64,000 bases of DNA from the NCBI RefSeq assembly GCF_003012735.1, contig NZ_PXYI01000003.1:62001-126000 (forward strand), given 5' to 3'. The notes under the pieces were generated by a model. The model was not told the DNA's origin. It did no database searches and was given only the letters and a program-made list of their open reading frames with translations. This document shows, in pieces, positions 35,999 to 46,269 of the stretch. A program made the position numbers and the translations under genes. How positions within the stretch are numbered: the first letter of the stretch is position 1; the number at the start of each line of letters is the position of its first letter. This DNA is from Allosphingosinicella deserti. GTDB lineage: Bacteria > Pseudomonadota > Alphaproteobacteria > Sphingomonadales > Sphingomonadaceae.

Positions 35999-36247
35999 AT
36001 GAGCGAAGGCGGACAGAGTCACGACGCCTTCGCCCAGGCGGCGCGGGCCGATTGCACCACCCGGCAGGTCTGGCTCGATCCGCCCGCTCGTGCGCTCGGC
36101 GGCATGCCGCTGCCGCCGCCGATCGTGCGCGCGCCGCCGCCGGAGCAGGCCGGCGATACCATCATCCCGCCGCCCGAAGCGGGGACGATCGCCTTCCGGC
36201 TGGTCCAGGCTGCGTGCGGAGAAGCCGCGCCGGGGGCGGGTCCGTGA
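35999..36247 (+). CDS. Possible small Pro-rich protein
   Basis: An open frame of 82 codons starting MSEGGQSHDAF and continuing with Pro-rich sequence (MPLPPPIVRAPPPEQ). It contains two Cys and an amphipathic end. There is no clear ribosome site and no recognised motif. It may be a second gene, or the displaced continuation of the frameshifted gene just upstream. Low confidence that it is expressed on its own. Confidence 0.25.
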   Translation: MSEGGQSHDAFAQAARADCTTRQVWLDPPARALGGMPLPPPIVRAPPPEQAGDTIIPPPEAGTIAFRLVQAACGEAAPGAGP

Positions 36248-36425
36248 AGGATCCCTATCGTTGGGCGCGAGAGTGCTATGGGCTGGGGACTCCGCCGCCG
36301 CGATGACGGAGGGGAGGCCGATATCCAGGGAAGGCTCAGGCACGAAACCATGGCAAAGGGGCCGGGGTGGCAACGATCTCGCGCGCCCCTTGTCGCGATG
36401 CCGCCCGCCGCGCTAGGTCCGCTCC

Positions 36426-37166
36426 ATGACCGGGGGATCACCGCAAAGCGTCGACGGCGCCGCGCTCAGGAGCGCGCAATTCCGTTACTTCGATTTGGTG
36501 ATGGCGGCGTTCGTCACCATCCTGCTGCTGTCGAACGTGCTCGGCGCCGGCAAGCGCGCCGAGGTCGATCTGCCGGGCATCGGCATCTGGCCGTTCGGCG
36601 CGGGCATCCTGTTCTTCCCCTTGTCCTACGTGCTCGGCGACGTGCTCACCGAAGTCTATGGCTACGCCCGGGCGCGCCGCTGCATCTGGGCGGGGTTCGT
36701 CGCAACCCTGTTCATGGCGGCGATGAGCTGGGTGGTGGTGGTGCTGCCGCCCGCCTCCGACTGGCCGGGGCAGGGGGCGTATGAAAGCGTCTTCGGCCAA
36801 GTGCCGCGCATCGTCTTCGCCTCGGTGATCGCCTTCTGGCTCGGCGAGTTCGCAAACAGCTACGTGCTCGCCCGGATGAAGATCCTCACCCGGGGCCGCC
36901 ATCTCTGGAGCCGGACGATCGGTTCGACGATCGTCGGCCAGGGGATCGACAGCCTGGTCTTCTACCCGCTGGCATTCTACGGTGCACCCGGCTGGCCGGT
37001 CGAGGCGATGCTGTGGGTGATGCTCAGCCAGTTCCTGCTCAAGGTGTCGTGGGAAGTGCTGCTGACGCCGGTCACTTACGCCGTAGTGGGCTTCCTCAAG
37101 CGTCGCGAAGGCGTGGACGTCTACGACAGCGGCACGGATTTCACCCCATTCCGGACGATGCTCTGA
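36426..37166 (+). CDS. Queuosine precursor transporter (YhhQ/VUT family)
   Basis: A 246-residue inner-membrane protein with about six helices. Family hallmarks are SNVLGAGK in the first helix, PLSYVLGDVLTEVYGYARAR in the second, FWLGEFANSYVLARMK, and TIGSTIVGQGIDSLVF. YhhQ takes up queuosine precursors such as preQ1/preQ0 for tRNA modification. The N-terminus is somewhat longer than in E. coli YhhQ. A small membrane protein gene starts one base after its stop, suggesting an operon. No queuosine biosynthesis genes are in this window. Confidence 0.9.
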   Translation: MTGGSPQSVDGAALRSAQFRYFDLVMAAFVTILLLSNVLGAGKRAEVDLPGIGIWPFGAGILFFPLSYVLGDVLTEVYGYARARRCIWAGFVATLFMAAMSWVVVVLPPASDWPGQGAYESVFGQVPRIVFASVIAFWLGEFANSYVLARMKILTRGRHLWSRTIGSTIVGQGIDSLVFYPLAFYGAPGWPVEAMLWVMLSQFLLKVSWEVLLTPVTYAVVGFLKRREGVDVYDSGTDFTPFRTML

Positions 37167-37167
37167 G

Positions 37168-37482
37168 ATGACCAGCTTTCAGCATTCCAAATTGTGGCTG
37201 GTGCAGATGACCGGCCTACCCAAGGACACGCTCCACGTCTATGTTGGAATGACCCTGTTCCTGGTTGCCGCCATCGTGTCCCGGCGCTCGCTCAAATCGA
37301 TGCTGCCGATCGGGATCGTGGTCGCTGCGGCTCTGGCGGGCGAGATCTGGGACGTTCTCGACACCCATATGGCGGGGCGTCGGATCCGCTGGGCGCTCAA
37401 TTTCCACGATCTCTGGAACACCTGCTTCTGGCCGGCGATCCTGTTCCTCCTCGCCCGCTTCACCCGGGTGCTGAAGAAATAG
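37168..37482 (+). CDS. Small membrane protein, unknown
   Basis: A 104-residue protein with about three hydrophobic helices (VGMTLFLVAAIV, MLPIGIVVAAALAGEI, TCFWPAILFLLARF) and a conserved-looking acidic/His region between the last two (WDVLDTHMAGRR, NFHDLWN). It begins one base after the queuosine-transporter stop and is probably cotranscribed. I recognise no family with certainty; a VanZ-like or DUF membrane protein is possible. A helper role in transport would be inference. Confidence 0.7.
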   Translation: MTSFQHSKLWLVQMTGLPKDTLHVYVGMTLFLVAAIVSRRSLKSMLPIGIVVAAALAGEIWDVLDTHMAGRRIRWALNFHDLWNTCFWPAILFLLARFTRVLKK

Positions 37483-37809
37483 GCACTTTGCCGAAGAGTT
37501 CGTCGTCCTGGAGAGAGGAAGACCCTGCGCCGCGTGGTGATGATCCCGGCCTCGGGCGGACGGCGCCGCTCATCTTCGTCCAGATGATCCCTTGCGCACC
37601 GTCGTTGCGGGGTACCGAAGCTGACGAGCCTTCTTCTCGGATCTTATGTGTCCGGGCCCGCTCCCTTCGAAGCCGCCTGTGCTGTGATCGCAGACAGCCG
37701 GAGATCTTAGCGCCGCAAGTCGATTCCGGCTTACGGACTTGCATGAATCCTCTGGACGTATTCCCGCCTCTGTCGTTAGTCTTGGGTGTTCACCGCAGGA
37801 GTCGCCGGG
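37483..37809. other. 327-base non-coding stretch
   Basis: I see no convincing gene here; short frames lack ribosome sites and have random composition. A moderately AT-richer patch around 37640-37800 probably holds the promoter of the small secreted protein at 37810. I found no hairpin with a T-tract. Confidence 0.4.
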
Positions 37810-38049
37810 ATGCGTTATTTTGCCGTTGTGGGAGCTGCCTTCCTCTTTGCGCTATCGGCGCTTCCTGCCGATGCGGCCGAGCCGGCCGCCCAGGATCCGG
37901 ATCAGGTGGCCTGCGTGCCGCTTCGCGACAAGCACAACCGGCCGACCGGAACGGAGGTCTGCAAGACGGCCAAGCAGTGGCAACGCCTTCTTGATCGCCA
38001 CGCGGCGCTGCTTCGCGCTCCCGCTCAGCCGATCCGGCCATTCAATTGA
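37810..38049 (+). CDS. Small secreted protein, unknown
   Basis: A 79-residue protein with a signal peptide (MRYFAVVGAAFLFALSALPADA, cleavage likely after ADA). The mature part of about 57 residues has two Cys that could form one disulfide (QVACVPL and TEVCKTAK) and an amphipathic segment QWQRLLDRHAALL. The start at 37810 has AGGAG nine bases upstream. Sphingomonads carry many such short secreted proteins of unknown function. It stands alone between the queuosine transporter unit and purQ. Confidence 0.65.
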   Translation: MRYFAVVGAAFLFALSALPADAAEPAAQDPDQVACVPLRDKHNRPTGTEVCKTAKQWQRLLDRHAALLRAPAQPIRPFN

Positions 38050-38207
38050 ATCGGGAATCAGGGTTCCGCTCGGAGCCGCGAGCCCACCGCTGAAGCATTT
38101 CCGCGCCGGCCGCACGTGGCTAACCTGAGCATCGCCCAAAAGAGGAACCGGGCCTTCGGTGACCATGCGGCACCATGGCCACCGATCCATGAGCGACGCG
38201 TCGGCGC

Positions 38208-38873
38208 TCAGCCGACCGCTTCGAGCAATCCTTCGAACAGCCGGCGGCCCTCCTGGTTGCCGTGCGCCGGTTCGACCGCGCGCTCCGGGTGAGGCATCAT
38301 GCCGAGCACGTTGCCGCGATCGCTGACGATCCCGGCGATGTCGCGGGCCGAGCCGTTGCACTCGCCGGCATAGCGGAAGGCGATGCGGCCTTCGCCTTCG
38401 AGCCGATCGAGCGTCTCCTGATCGGCCTGAAAATTGCCGTCATGATGCGCGACGGGAATCACGATCTCCTCGCCGCTGCGATAGCCGGCGGTGAACGGCG
38501 AGCGTGCTTCGCCGACGGTCAGCGCGACGTCGCCGCAGACGAAGCGGATGCCCGCATTGCGCATCAGCGCGCCGGGCAGCATCCCCGCTTCGGTGAGGAT
38601 CTGGAAGCCGTTGCACACGCCGAGCACCGGCACGCCGCGATCGGCGGCGTCCTTGACCGCCCGCATCACGGGCGAATTGGCCGCCATCGCGCCCGAGCGC
38701 AGATAGTCGCCGTAGGAAAAACCGCCCGGCACGGCGATGAGATCGACGCTGTCGGGCAAAGCGGTCTCGCGATGCCAGACCCTGGTCGGCGCCCGTCCGG
38801 TGACCGCTTCCAGCGCGGTCAACATGTCCCGGTCGCAATTGGAGCCGGGGAAGATGATGACCGCGCTGTTCAT
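38208..38873 (-). CDS. purQ: Phosphoribosylformylglycinamidine synthase subunit PurQ
   Basis: PurQ is the glutaminase subunit that supplies ammonia to PurL in purine biosynthesis. The 221-residue protein has [12 protein letters not shown] at the N-terminus, the catalytic Cys in GVCNGFQIL, and the His-Glu pair in MMPHPERA. The ATG at 38873 overlaps the purS stop as ATGA; the longer frame to 38960 is a shadow of purS. With PurS it forms the three-part enzyme found in alphaproteobacteria and Gram-positives; purL itself is not in this window. Confidence 0.96.
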   Translation of the reverse strand: MNSAVIIFPGSNCDRDMLTALEAVTGRAPTRVWHRETALPDSVDLIAVPGGFSYGDYLRSGAMAANSPVMRAVKDAADRGVPVLGVCNGFQILTEAGMLPGALMRNAGIRFVCGDVALTVGEARSPFTAGYRSGEEIVIPVAHHDGNFQADQETLDRLEGEGRIAFRYAGECNGSARDIAGIVSDRGNVLGMMPHPERAVEPAHGNQEGRRLFEGLLEAVG

Positions 38874-39133
38874 GCGACCTGATCCGCCGCGCTGTCGGCA
38901 TGCGCCGCCCGCTCGATCCGGAAATTCTCGATCACGGTGTTGGCGAGCAGCTTGCGGCACATCGCCTCGACATCCTCGTCGGAGACGGTGTCGGCGAGAT
39001 CGAGCTCGATCAGCTTGCCGGCGCGGACGTCGTTGACGCCGGAAAAGCCGAGGCCATCGAGGGCGTGGTGGATGGCCTTGCCCTGCGGATCGAGGACGCC
39101 GTTCTTCAAGGTCACGTAGACGCGGGTTTTCAT
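38870..39133 (-). CDS. purS: Phosphoribosylformylglycinamidine synthase subunit PurS
   Basis: An 87-residue PurS, beginning [18 protein letters not shown] with the family motif [13 protein letters not shown] and [10 protein letters not shown]. PurS bridges PurQ and PurL in the synthase complex. The stop overlaps the purQ start, so the two are translationally coupled. It is divergent from the A-type Fe-S carrier gene, with about 130 bases between the starts. Confidence 0.96.
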   Translation of the reverse strand: MKTRVYVTLKNGVLDPQGKAIHHALDGLGFSGVNDVRAGKLIELDLADTVSDEDVEAMCRKLLANTVIENFRIERAAHADSAADQVA

Positions 39134-39262
39134 CAGTCTCGCTCGCGGCTGGAGTTCGCGCGTCCTATGGAGCCGTGCGCCGGATCGCACAAGCGTCGCG
39201 TGCCGCGTGCGGGCGCGGGCGCCGCGCTTGTGGGAAGGCGGCGAGGTCCCTATCTTTGCGGC

Positions 39263-39598
39263 ATGACCCAGGTTCCCGAGATCGCCCTTAGTCCGTCCGC
39301 TGCCGCCCGCGTGGCGGTGATCGCCCAGAGAACGGGGAAGCCCGCAATCTTGCGGCTGGCGGTCGAGGGCGGCGGCTGCGCCGGATTCTCCTATCGCTTC
39401 GGCCTTGCCGACGAAGTGGAGGCCGAGGATCTCGCCACCGAGCGCGACGGCGTCACCCTGGTGGTCGACGAGATGACGCATGATCTGGTGCGCGGCGGCG
39501 AGGTGGATTTCGTGGAGAGCCTCGGCGGCGCGGCTTTCCAGGTCCGCAATCCCAACGCCGCGTCGGGCTGCGGCTGCGGATCGAGCTTCAGCGTCTGA
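39263..39598 (+). CDS. A-type iron-sulfur carrier (ErpA/IscA family)
   Basis: A 111-residue HesB/IscA-type scaffold or carrier that delivers Fe-S clusters. The three conserved Cys are in GGGCAGFSY and SGCGCGSSFS. The IALSPSAAARV opening and the C-terminal spacing fit ErpA/IscA well. Whether it is ErpA, IscA or SufA cannot be decided from sequence alone, and no isc or suf genes are adjacent. The frame is open upstream to 38900, but that part is the shadow of purS. Confidence 0.92.
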   Translation: MTQVPEIALSPSAAARVAVIAQRTGKPAILRLAVEGGGCAGFSYRFGLADEVEAEDLATERDGVTLVVDEMTHDLVRGGEVDFVESLGGAAFQVRNPNAASGCGCGSSFSV

Positions 39599-39682
39599 GC
39601 CGCTCGGGAACGGTCACCCGCCTCGGCTGGTGACGGGTTTCGCTGGTGACGGGCGCGCCGCATATGGTTAAGCCACGGGCGC

Positions 39683-40462
39683 ATGAAGATCGTCAGCTAC
39701 AATCTCAACGGCATCCGCGCGCGGTTGCCCCGGCTCGTCGAATATCTCGAGGAGCAGAAGCCCGATGCGCTCTGTCTGCAGGAGATCAAGTGCGCCGACG
39801 ACGCCTTCCCGATCGAGGACGTCCGCGCCGCCGGCTATGACGGGCACTGGCACGGCCAGAAGGGCTTCAACGGCGTCGCCATCCTCACCCCTGTCGCTGC
39901 CGGTTCGCCGACCCTGCGGCGGGTCGGCCTGCCCGGCGACCCCGACGACATCCACAGCCGCTATATCGAGGCGGAGGTGAACGGGGTGATCGTCGCGTCC
40001 ATCTACCTGCCCAACGGCAACCCTGTTCCCGGCGAGAAGTTCGACTACAAGCTCGCCTGGATGGAGCGCCTTCGTGCCCATGCGCGCGAACTGCTCGGCG
40101 AGGAGCGGCCGGTGGTGCTCGCCGGCGACTGGAACGTCATTCCCACCGACGAGGACGTCTTTTCGCCCAAGGCGATGGCGCGCGATGCGCTGATGCAGCC
40201 CGAAAGCCGGGCCGCCTTCCGCACGATCGTCAACCAGGGCTGGACCGACGCGATCCGCGCCCGTCATCCCGAAGGTCCGGTGTGGACCTTCTGGGATTAT
40301 ACCGCCGGTGCCTGGCAGCGCGACGCGGGCTTCCGCATCGATCACCTCCTGCTGTCGCCCCAGGCTGCCGATCGGCTGCTCGATGCCGGGGTCGACAAGG
40401 ACTATCGCGGTCGCGAGAAGGCCAGCGACCATGCGCCGACCTGGGTCGAGATCGAGGACTGA
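39683..40462 (+). CDS. xthA: Exodeoxyribonuclease III
   Basis: A 259-residue AP endonuclease / 3'-5' exonuclease for base-excision repair. It starts MKIVSYNLNGIRARL, with the metal-binding Glu in LCLQEIKC, the Asp-Trp-Asn in AGDWNV and the catalytic Asp-His near the C-terminus (ASDHAPTWVEI). All expected catalytic residues are visible and the length is normal. It follows the Fe-S carrier by 84 bases; a hairpin at 40534-40563 lies downstream. Confidence 0.95.
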   Translation: MKIVSYNLNGIRARLPRLVEYLEEQKPDALCLQEIKCADDAFPIEDVRAAGYDGHWHGQKGFNGVAILTPVAAGSPTLRRVGLPGDPDDIHSRYIEAEVNGVIVASIYLPNGNPVPGEKFDYKLAWMERLRAHARELLGEERPVVLAGDWNVIPTDEDVFSPKAMARDALMQPESRAAFRTIVNQGWTDAIRARHPEGPVWTFWDYTAGAWQRDAGFRIDHLLLSPQAADRLLDAGVDKDYRGREKASDHAPTWVEIED

Positions 40463-40533
40463 GGAGCTCTCTCCTCTCCCGGTCTCCGCTGGGCGGTAGA
40501 GCCACCAAGCTTCGGTAATCCCTCTCCTTGCCG

Positions 40534-40563
40534 GCCCCCATCAAGTAGTCCGTTAATGGGGGC
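40534..40563. terminator. Hairpin between xthA and rnhB
   Basis: Left arm GCCCCCATCAA (40534-40544) pairs with right arm TTAATGGGGGC (40553-40563) with one G-T pair and an eight-base loop. It lies in the xthA-rnhB gap and can act as a transcription terminator, although no T-run follows it. Confidence 0.5.
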
Positions 40564-40666
40564 GCTAGCGAAGGGGCAGGTCACTGCTCGATAAATCCAC
40601 AGGAAAGCGCTGAGCCGTCACGCTTTTTTCTTGGCTTGGAGCCTGCGTCTTTCTTATGCTCCGGAG

Positions 40667-41269
40667 ATGGCGCGTCCCTGTTTCAAGCTCGAGAAAGTCC
40701 ATCCGGATCCGGTCTGCGGCGTCGACGAGGCCGGTTGCGCGCCGCTCGCCGGGCCGGTGGTCGCTGCCGCGGTCGTGCTCGATCGCGAGCGTTTCCCGCG
40801 CGGCATCGACGATTCCAAGGCCTTGCCCGCCAAGACCCGCGAGGCGATCTGCGCCAAGCTTCACCAAGTGGCGCGCGTCGGCGTCGGTATTGCCACGGTC
40901 GAGGAGATCGACCGTCTCAACATCTATTGGGCGCGCATGCTGGCGATGAGCCGCGCGGTCGACGCGCTCGGCTTCGATCCTGCGATGGTCCTGGTGGACG
41001 GCAACCGCACGCCCAAATGGGAACGGCCGTCGGTCGCGATCGTCGCCGGCGACGCGAAATGCCGCTCGATCGCGGCGGCCTCGATCGTCGCCAAGGTCAC
41101 CCGCGACGGCATGATGGCCGAATATGCCCGGCAGCATCCCGGTTATGGCTGGGAGACCAACCAGGGCTATCCGACGCCCGAGCACCGTCGTGCGCTGCAC
41201 GCGCTCGGGCCGACGCCGCTGCATCGCCGCAGCTTCGCCCCGGTTCGCCAATATATCATGGATCTGTGA
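40667..41269 (+). CDS. rnhB: Ribonuclease HII with altered GRG motif
   Basis: RNase HII removes ribonucleotides embedded in DNA. The 200-residue protein has the active-site Asp-Glu in CGVDEAGCAPLAGPVV, an Asp in LVDGNRTPKW, and ASIVAKVTRDGMM, as expected for the family. The segment that is usually GRG, which recognises the RNA-DNA junction, reads GCA here. The start is taken as ATG 40667; a TTG at 40631 would add 12 residues. It is followed by ccrM after 183 bases that contain four GANTC sites. Confidence 0.93.
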   Translation: MARPCFKLEKVHPDPVCGVDEAGCAPLAGPVVAAAVVLDRERFPRGIDDSKALPAKTREAICAKLHQVARVGVGIATVEEIDRLNIYWARMLAMSRAVDALGFDPAMVLVDGNRTPKWERPSVAIVAGDAKCRSIAAASIVAKVTRDGMMAEYARQHPGYGWETNQGYPTPEHRRALHALGPTPLHRRSFAPVRQYIMDL

Positions 41270-41296
41270 GCCTTTCTGGCCACACCACTTCATGTT

Positions 41297-42592
<1,296 letters not shown>

Positions 42593-43146
42593 GCCTCGTC
42601 GAGCTTCGACGATTCGCGATCGGGGCGGGGAGCACAGGCTTTCCCGCCCGCTTCGTTTCAGGTGCCGCCGACTTTGCTCCATTTCGGACCGATTCCGCTC
42701 CGCAACGGACATACGCGTGTGAATTTCACCCCGCTGGAGCAAGGAAGCTGCTCGACACGCCTCCGAAATGGAGTAATATTGCGGCTGGCGACCGTCCCTT
42801 CACGCCTCATCGCTCGCACGCCTTTGACCACGGGAGGTCTGCGGGAGCCCCTTTGGGTGTTGAAGCGGCACGGATCACAGTCATGCCCACCATGACGATT
42901 CGTGCCTATGGAGACTCAGTTACCCTGCTGGCCTTCGTTCAAGAGGCGGTCGCCAACCTCCACTCGTGCGCCTTCTGCGTCCCGAGTCACGGTGCTAGTA
43001 TAACGTCGCCGATCACAGGCTGGATAACATAGATCAGTTCGGTTGCATCGCAAGACGAAATCTCCGTCATGCGGCGCGGCCGGGCTCATTCCGCGACGTC
43101 GATCTGCCAGGCTGGACATGCGGGCGGAGACGCGGGAGGATCGGTG
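42593..43146. other. 554-base non-coding stretch after ccrM
   Basis: No convincing gene here. The sequence is less GC-rich than its surroundings, and four further GANTC matches occur within it. A few short frames exist but lack ribosome sites and family-like composition. The last bases carry the folP ribosome site GGGAGGATCGGTG. I cannot exclude a small RNA. Confidence 0.4.
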
Positions 43147-44229
43147 ATGCCCTTGCGTCACTATCTCCGCCCCGTCGCCTTCGTCGATGCGCCCTTCGAC
43201 CTCGACGAGCAGGTCGCCCGCCTCGCCGGCGGCATGCTTTGGTTCTCGGCCGTCGAGATTTCGTCATCGGAGCACGGGCGCTGCACCTTGGAACTGGTGC
43301 CCGTTCGCGCGATCGATGCGGCGCTCGATCGGCTCGGAGACGATGCCCGCCGCGCCTGGGCTAACATCCTGTCGCCGCGGCCGCCGCTGCACCTCGGCGC
43401 CCGGGTTATCCGCCTCGATCAGCCGCAAGTAATGGGCATCCTCAACGTCACACCCGACAGCTTCTCTGACGGCGGTCGCTTCGAGGCGCCGGACGCCGCC
43501 GTGGATACCGGCTTCGCGATGGCGGCGGCGGGAGCGGCCCTGATCGACGTCGGCGGCGAATCGACGAGACCCGGCGCGCAGCCCGTCTGGGAGCAGGACG
43601 AAGCAGCGCGGGTCGAACCGGTGGTGCGTCAGCTCGCCGCGTCCGGCACGGCCGTCTCGATCGACAGCCGCAAGGCGCTGGTGATGGAGACGGCACTCGC
43701 CGCGGGGGCAGGGCTCGTCAACGACGTTGCCGCGTTGACCTTCGATCCCCGTGCCGCCGACGTGGTCGCGCGTGCCGGATGCCCGATCGTGTTGATGCAC
43801 CATCAGGGCACGCCCGAGACGATGCAGGAGGCGCCGCGCTACGACGGCCCGGTGGCGTTCGCCGTCTATGACTGGCTTGAGGCGCGGATCGACGCCGCCG
43901 TCGAGGCGGGGATCGCGCGCGAACGAATCCTCGTCGATCCCGGCATCGGCTTCGGAAAGACCATCCAGCACAACCTTGCCGTGATGAACCATCTCAGCCT
44001 TTATCACGGGCTCGGCTGTCCGATCGTGCTCGGCGCCAGCCGCAAGCGGATGATCGGTGCGCTCTCCGGCGAGGCGCCTGCCGACCAGCGCCTGCCCGGC
44101 TCGCTCGCGCTTGCGCTCAAGGCGGTTGAGCAAGGCGTTCAGATCGTCCGGGTCCACGACGTTCCCGAGACGGTGCAGGCCCTCCGAGTCTGGCGCGGCC
44201 TCCGCGACGCGGCGCTGACTCCGTCCTGA
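43147..44229 (+). CDS. folP: Dihydropteroate synthase
   Basis: FolP condenses p-aminobenzoate with the pterin diphosphate in folate synthesis and is the sulfonamide target. The two pterin-binding signatures are clear: GILNVTPDSFSDGG and DVGGESTRPG, with PIVLGASRKRM near the end. The 360-residue length includes an N-terminal extension of about 95 residues before the barrel. It has a strong ribosome site and an ATG at 43147; a frame from 43069 is open but lacks one. Confidence 0.95.
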   Translation: MPLRHYLRPVAFVDAPFDLDEQVARLAGGMLWFSAVEISSSEHGRCTLELVPVRAIDAALDRLGDDARRAWANILSPRPPLHLGARVIRLDQPQVMGILNVTPDSFSDGGRFEAPDAAVDTGFAMAAAGAALIDVGGESTRPGAQPVWEQDEAARVEPVVRQLAASGTAVSIDSRKALVMETALAAGAGLVNDVAALTFDPRAADVVARAGCPIVLMHHQGTPETMQEAPRYDGPVAFAVYDWLEARIDAAVEAGIARERILVDPGIGFGKTIQHNLAVMNHLSLYHGLGCPIVLGASRKRMIGALSGEAPADQRLPGSLALALKAVEQGVQIVRVHDVPETVQALRVWRGLRDAALTPS

Positions 44230-44303
44230 GCCTGGGCCTCGAGGGGGGCGAAAATCATCATCATCCACGCTGTTCGGGGACACTCGAAAGCGACGCCACC
44301 CCA

Positions 44304-44392
44304 CTCCGTTCGGGCTGAGCCTGTCGACGCCCCCCTGCCTCACCAGGTTGAGAGACAAAAAGAGGAGTTCGACAGGCTCAGTCCGAACGGAG
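44304..44392. repeat. Inverted repeat (REP-like) after folP
   Basis: Two 24-base arms, 44304-44327 and 44369-44392, are inverted copies with a single mismatch (a G/A difference that still allows G-T pairing), separated by 41 bases. The arms contain GTTCGGGCTGAGCCTGTCGA. I recall similar sequences scattered through sphingomonad genomes as intergenic repeats. It lies between the convergent folP and ZIP genes and could act as a bidirectional terminator or RNA-stabilising stem. Confidence 0.6.
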
Positions 44393-44481
44393 ACAGATGG
44401 GACAGACAGGGAGGATTGGGAGAGGCCCTTGAACTTCGCTGAGGAGAGCCTCATCCCGAACGAACCGGGCGATGAGCGAGG

Positions 44482-45267
44482 TCACCCCAGGCTGACGTCG
44501 AGGAACATCATCATCCCGAGGCCGACCATCAGCCCGACATTGGCGAGCGGACGCAATTCCAGCCTGCTATGGGTCTGAGGGATGATTTCGGAGGCGACGA
44601 CATAGATCATCGCCCCGGCCGCGAAGCCGAGGCCCCAGGGCAGCAGCGGCGCGGACAGGAAGACGAGCGTGACTCCGAACAGTCCGGCGATCGGTTCGAC
44701 GAGGCCGGAGGCGAGCGCGGCGAGCACGCCTGCGCGCGCGGAATAGCCGATCGTGGTCAGCGCCGCTGCGACGGCCAAGCCTTCAGGGATGTTCTGCAGG
44801 CCGATGCCGAGCGCGGTCGCGGTTCCGGCGGCCATGTCGCCGCCGCCGAAGCTGACGCCGACGGCAAGCCCCTCCGGGAAATTGTGGAGGGTGATGGCGG
44901 CGACGAACAGCCACACCCGCCGGAAGGTCGCTTCGGCGATCCCGGTCGGTCCGACCCCGATCGTGTCGAGCGGCGGCACGAAGCGGTTGATCTGCGAAAT
45001 GGTGAAGGCGCCGAGCAGAACGGCGGCGACCACGATCGCAGCGGCCTGCGCCTTTCCGGCGCCCTGCTGCTGCGCCTGCTCGATCCCGGGAATGATCAGC
45101 GAGAAGAAAGACGCCGCCAGCATCACGCCGGCGGCGAATCCCAGGAACACATTCTGCTGCTTCTCGGTGGGCTTGCCGATGCTGAGGATCGGCAGCGCTC
45201 CGAGAACGGTCGCAAGGCCGGCAATGAGACTTGCGAGGAATCCGGTGAAAATGATGCTTTGCGTCAC
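44482..45267 (-). CDS. ZIP-family metal transporter
   Basis: A 261-residue inner-membrane ZIP transporter for divalent metals (Zn, Mn or Fe), with about eight helices. The metal-binding helices carry HNFPEGLAV and QNIPEGLAV, the signature of ZIP proteins. The loop between helices 3 and 4 is short and not very His-rich. It sits immediately downstream of two manganese catalase genes on the same strand (93 bases from the nearer one), so manganese uptake would fit. Metal preference is inference. Confidence 0.9.
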   Translation of the reverse strand: MTQSIIFTGFLASLIAGLATVLGALPILSIGKPTEKQQNVFLGFAAGVMLAASFFSLIIPGIEQAQQQGAGKAQAAAIVVAAVLLGAFTISQINRFVPPLDTIGVGPTGIAEATFRRVWLFVAAITLHNFPEGLAVGVSFGGGDMAAGTATALGIGLQNIPEGLAVAAALTTIGYSARAGVLAALASGLVEPIAGLFGVTLVFLSAPLLPWGLGFAAGAMIYVVASEIIPQTHSRLELRPLANVGLMVGLGMMMFLDVSLG

Positions 45268-45360
45268 GCCGTGCCGTTCACTTTCTATCCTGTGCTGCGA
45301 ACGGCACGGCCTTGATCGGGTTCCAAGTCAAGCATTTCCGACCGGGAAGCCGCACATCGT

Positions 45361-46269
45361 TCACGCTTCTTCGGTTACGTCCTTGGTCCGGCCAGCGCCA
45401 GGGCCGGCGCCGAGATCGGTGCCGGTGGTCGGATTGCGGGTCGGATCCGAGATCGTGCGGACCGCTGTCGCTGTGAGATCCTTTTTCTCCCGACTGCTGA
45501 GACCGTGCACCGAGGCGGTGCCGTCGCCGCCGCCGAGCGGGATCGCGCTGACGATGTCGTCGACGCGGTCCCATTCCTCGCCGCTGTTCCAAGGCCCCTG
45601 CAGATCGCCTTCACCCTGCGACGTATTGACGTAGAGGCTTGAATAATCGGGGTGGCCCGGCAGCTTGCCCGAGGGGAAGTTGTTCTCGATCGAATAGAGC
45701 GCCTTCTCGAACGACTTCTGATGGGCCACTTCGCGGGTCATCAGGAAGGTGAGCGCGTCCTTGATGCCGGGATCGTCGGTGATGTTGATCAGCCGCTCGT
45801 AGACGATTTTGGCGCGGGCTTCGGCGGCGATGTTCGAGCGCAGATCGACGGTCGGCTCGCCGCGCGAATCGACATAGGCGCCGCTGAACGGAACGCCGGC
45901 GGAGTTGGTGAGCGAGGGGCCGCCGCCATAAACGATCTGCTGGGTCGGCGTGCTCGCCGACTTGGCGATGTCCATGTAGAGCTCGGCCTCGCTCATCGTA
46001 CCCTCGGACATCTTGCCCTTGGCGCCCTTGTTGAGCATCGCGACGATCGACCCGATGATTTCCAGATGGCTGAGCTCCTCGGTGGCGATGTCGAGCAGCA
46101 TGTCCTTGCGGCCGGGATCGTCCTCGGCGAGCCCTTGCGTGAAATAGCGCATGGCGGCGGCGAGCTCGCCGTCGGGGCCACCGAATTGTTCGAGCATGAA
46201 CGTGCCGAGGACGGGGTTCGGCTCGGCGACACGAACCGTATATTGCAGCTTCTTGTTGTGGATGAACAT
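45361..46269 (-). CDS. Manganese catalase (dimanganese), copy 1
   Basis: Non-heme catalase that decomposes hydrogen peroxide with a two-manganese centre. The ligands expected for the family are seen in order: Glu in GELAAAMRYF, Glu and His in ATEELSHLE, Glu in AAEARAKIVYE, and His in REVAHQKSFE. It has 302 residues from the ATG at 46269, preceded by GGGAG; the frame extends seven codons further without a better start. It is the downstream one of two tandem manganese catalases; a ZIP transporter follows. Confidence 0.93.
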   Translation of the reverse strand: MFIHNKKLQYTVRVAEPNPVLGTFMLEQFGGPDGELAAAMRYFTQGLAEDDPGRKDMLLDIATEELSHLEIIGSIVAMLNKGAKGKMSEGTMSEAELYMDIAKSASTPTQQIVYGGGPSLTNSAGVPFSGAYVDSRGEPTVDLRSNIAAEARAKIVYERLINITDDPGIKDALTFLMTREVAHQKSFEKALYSIENNFPSGKLPGHPDYSSLYVNTSQGEGDLQGPWNSGEEWDRVDDIVSAIPLGGGDGTASVHGLSSREKKDLTATAVRTISDPTRNPTTGTDLGAGPGAGRTKDVTEEA

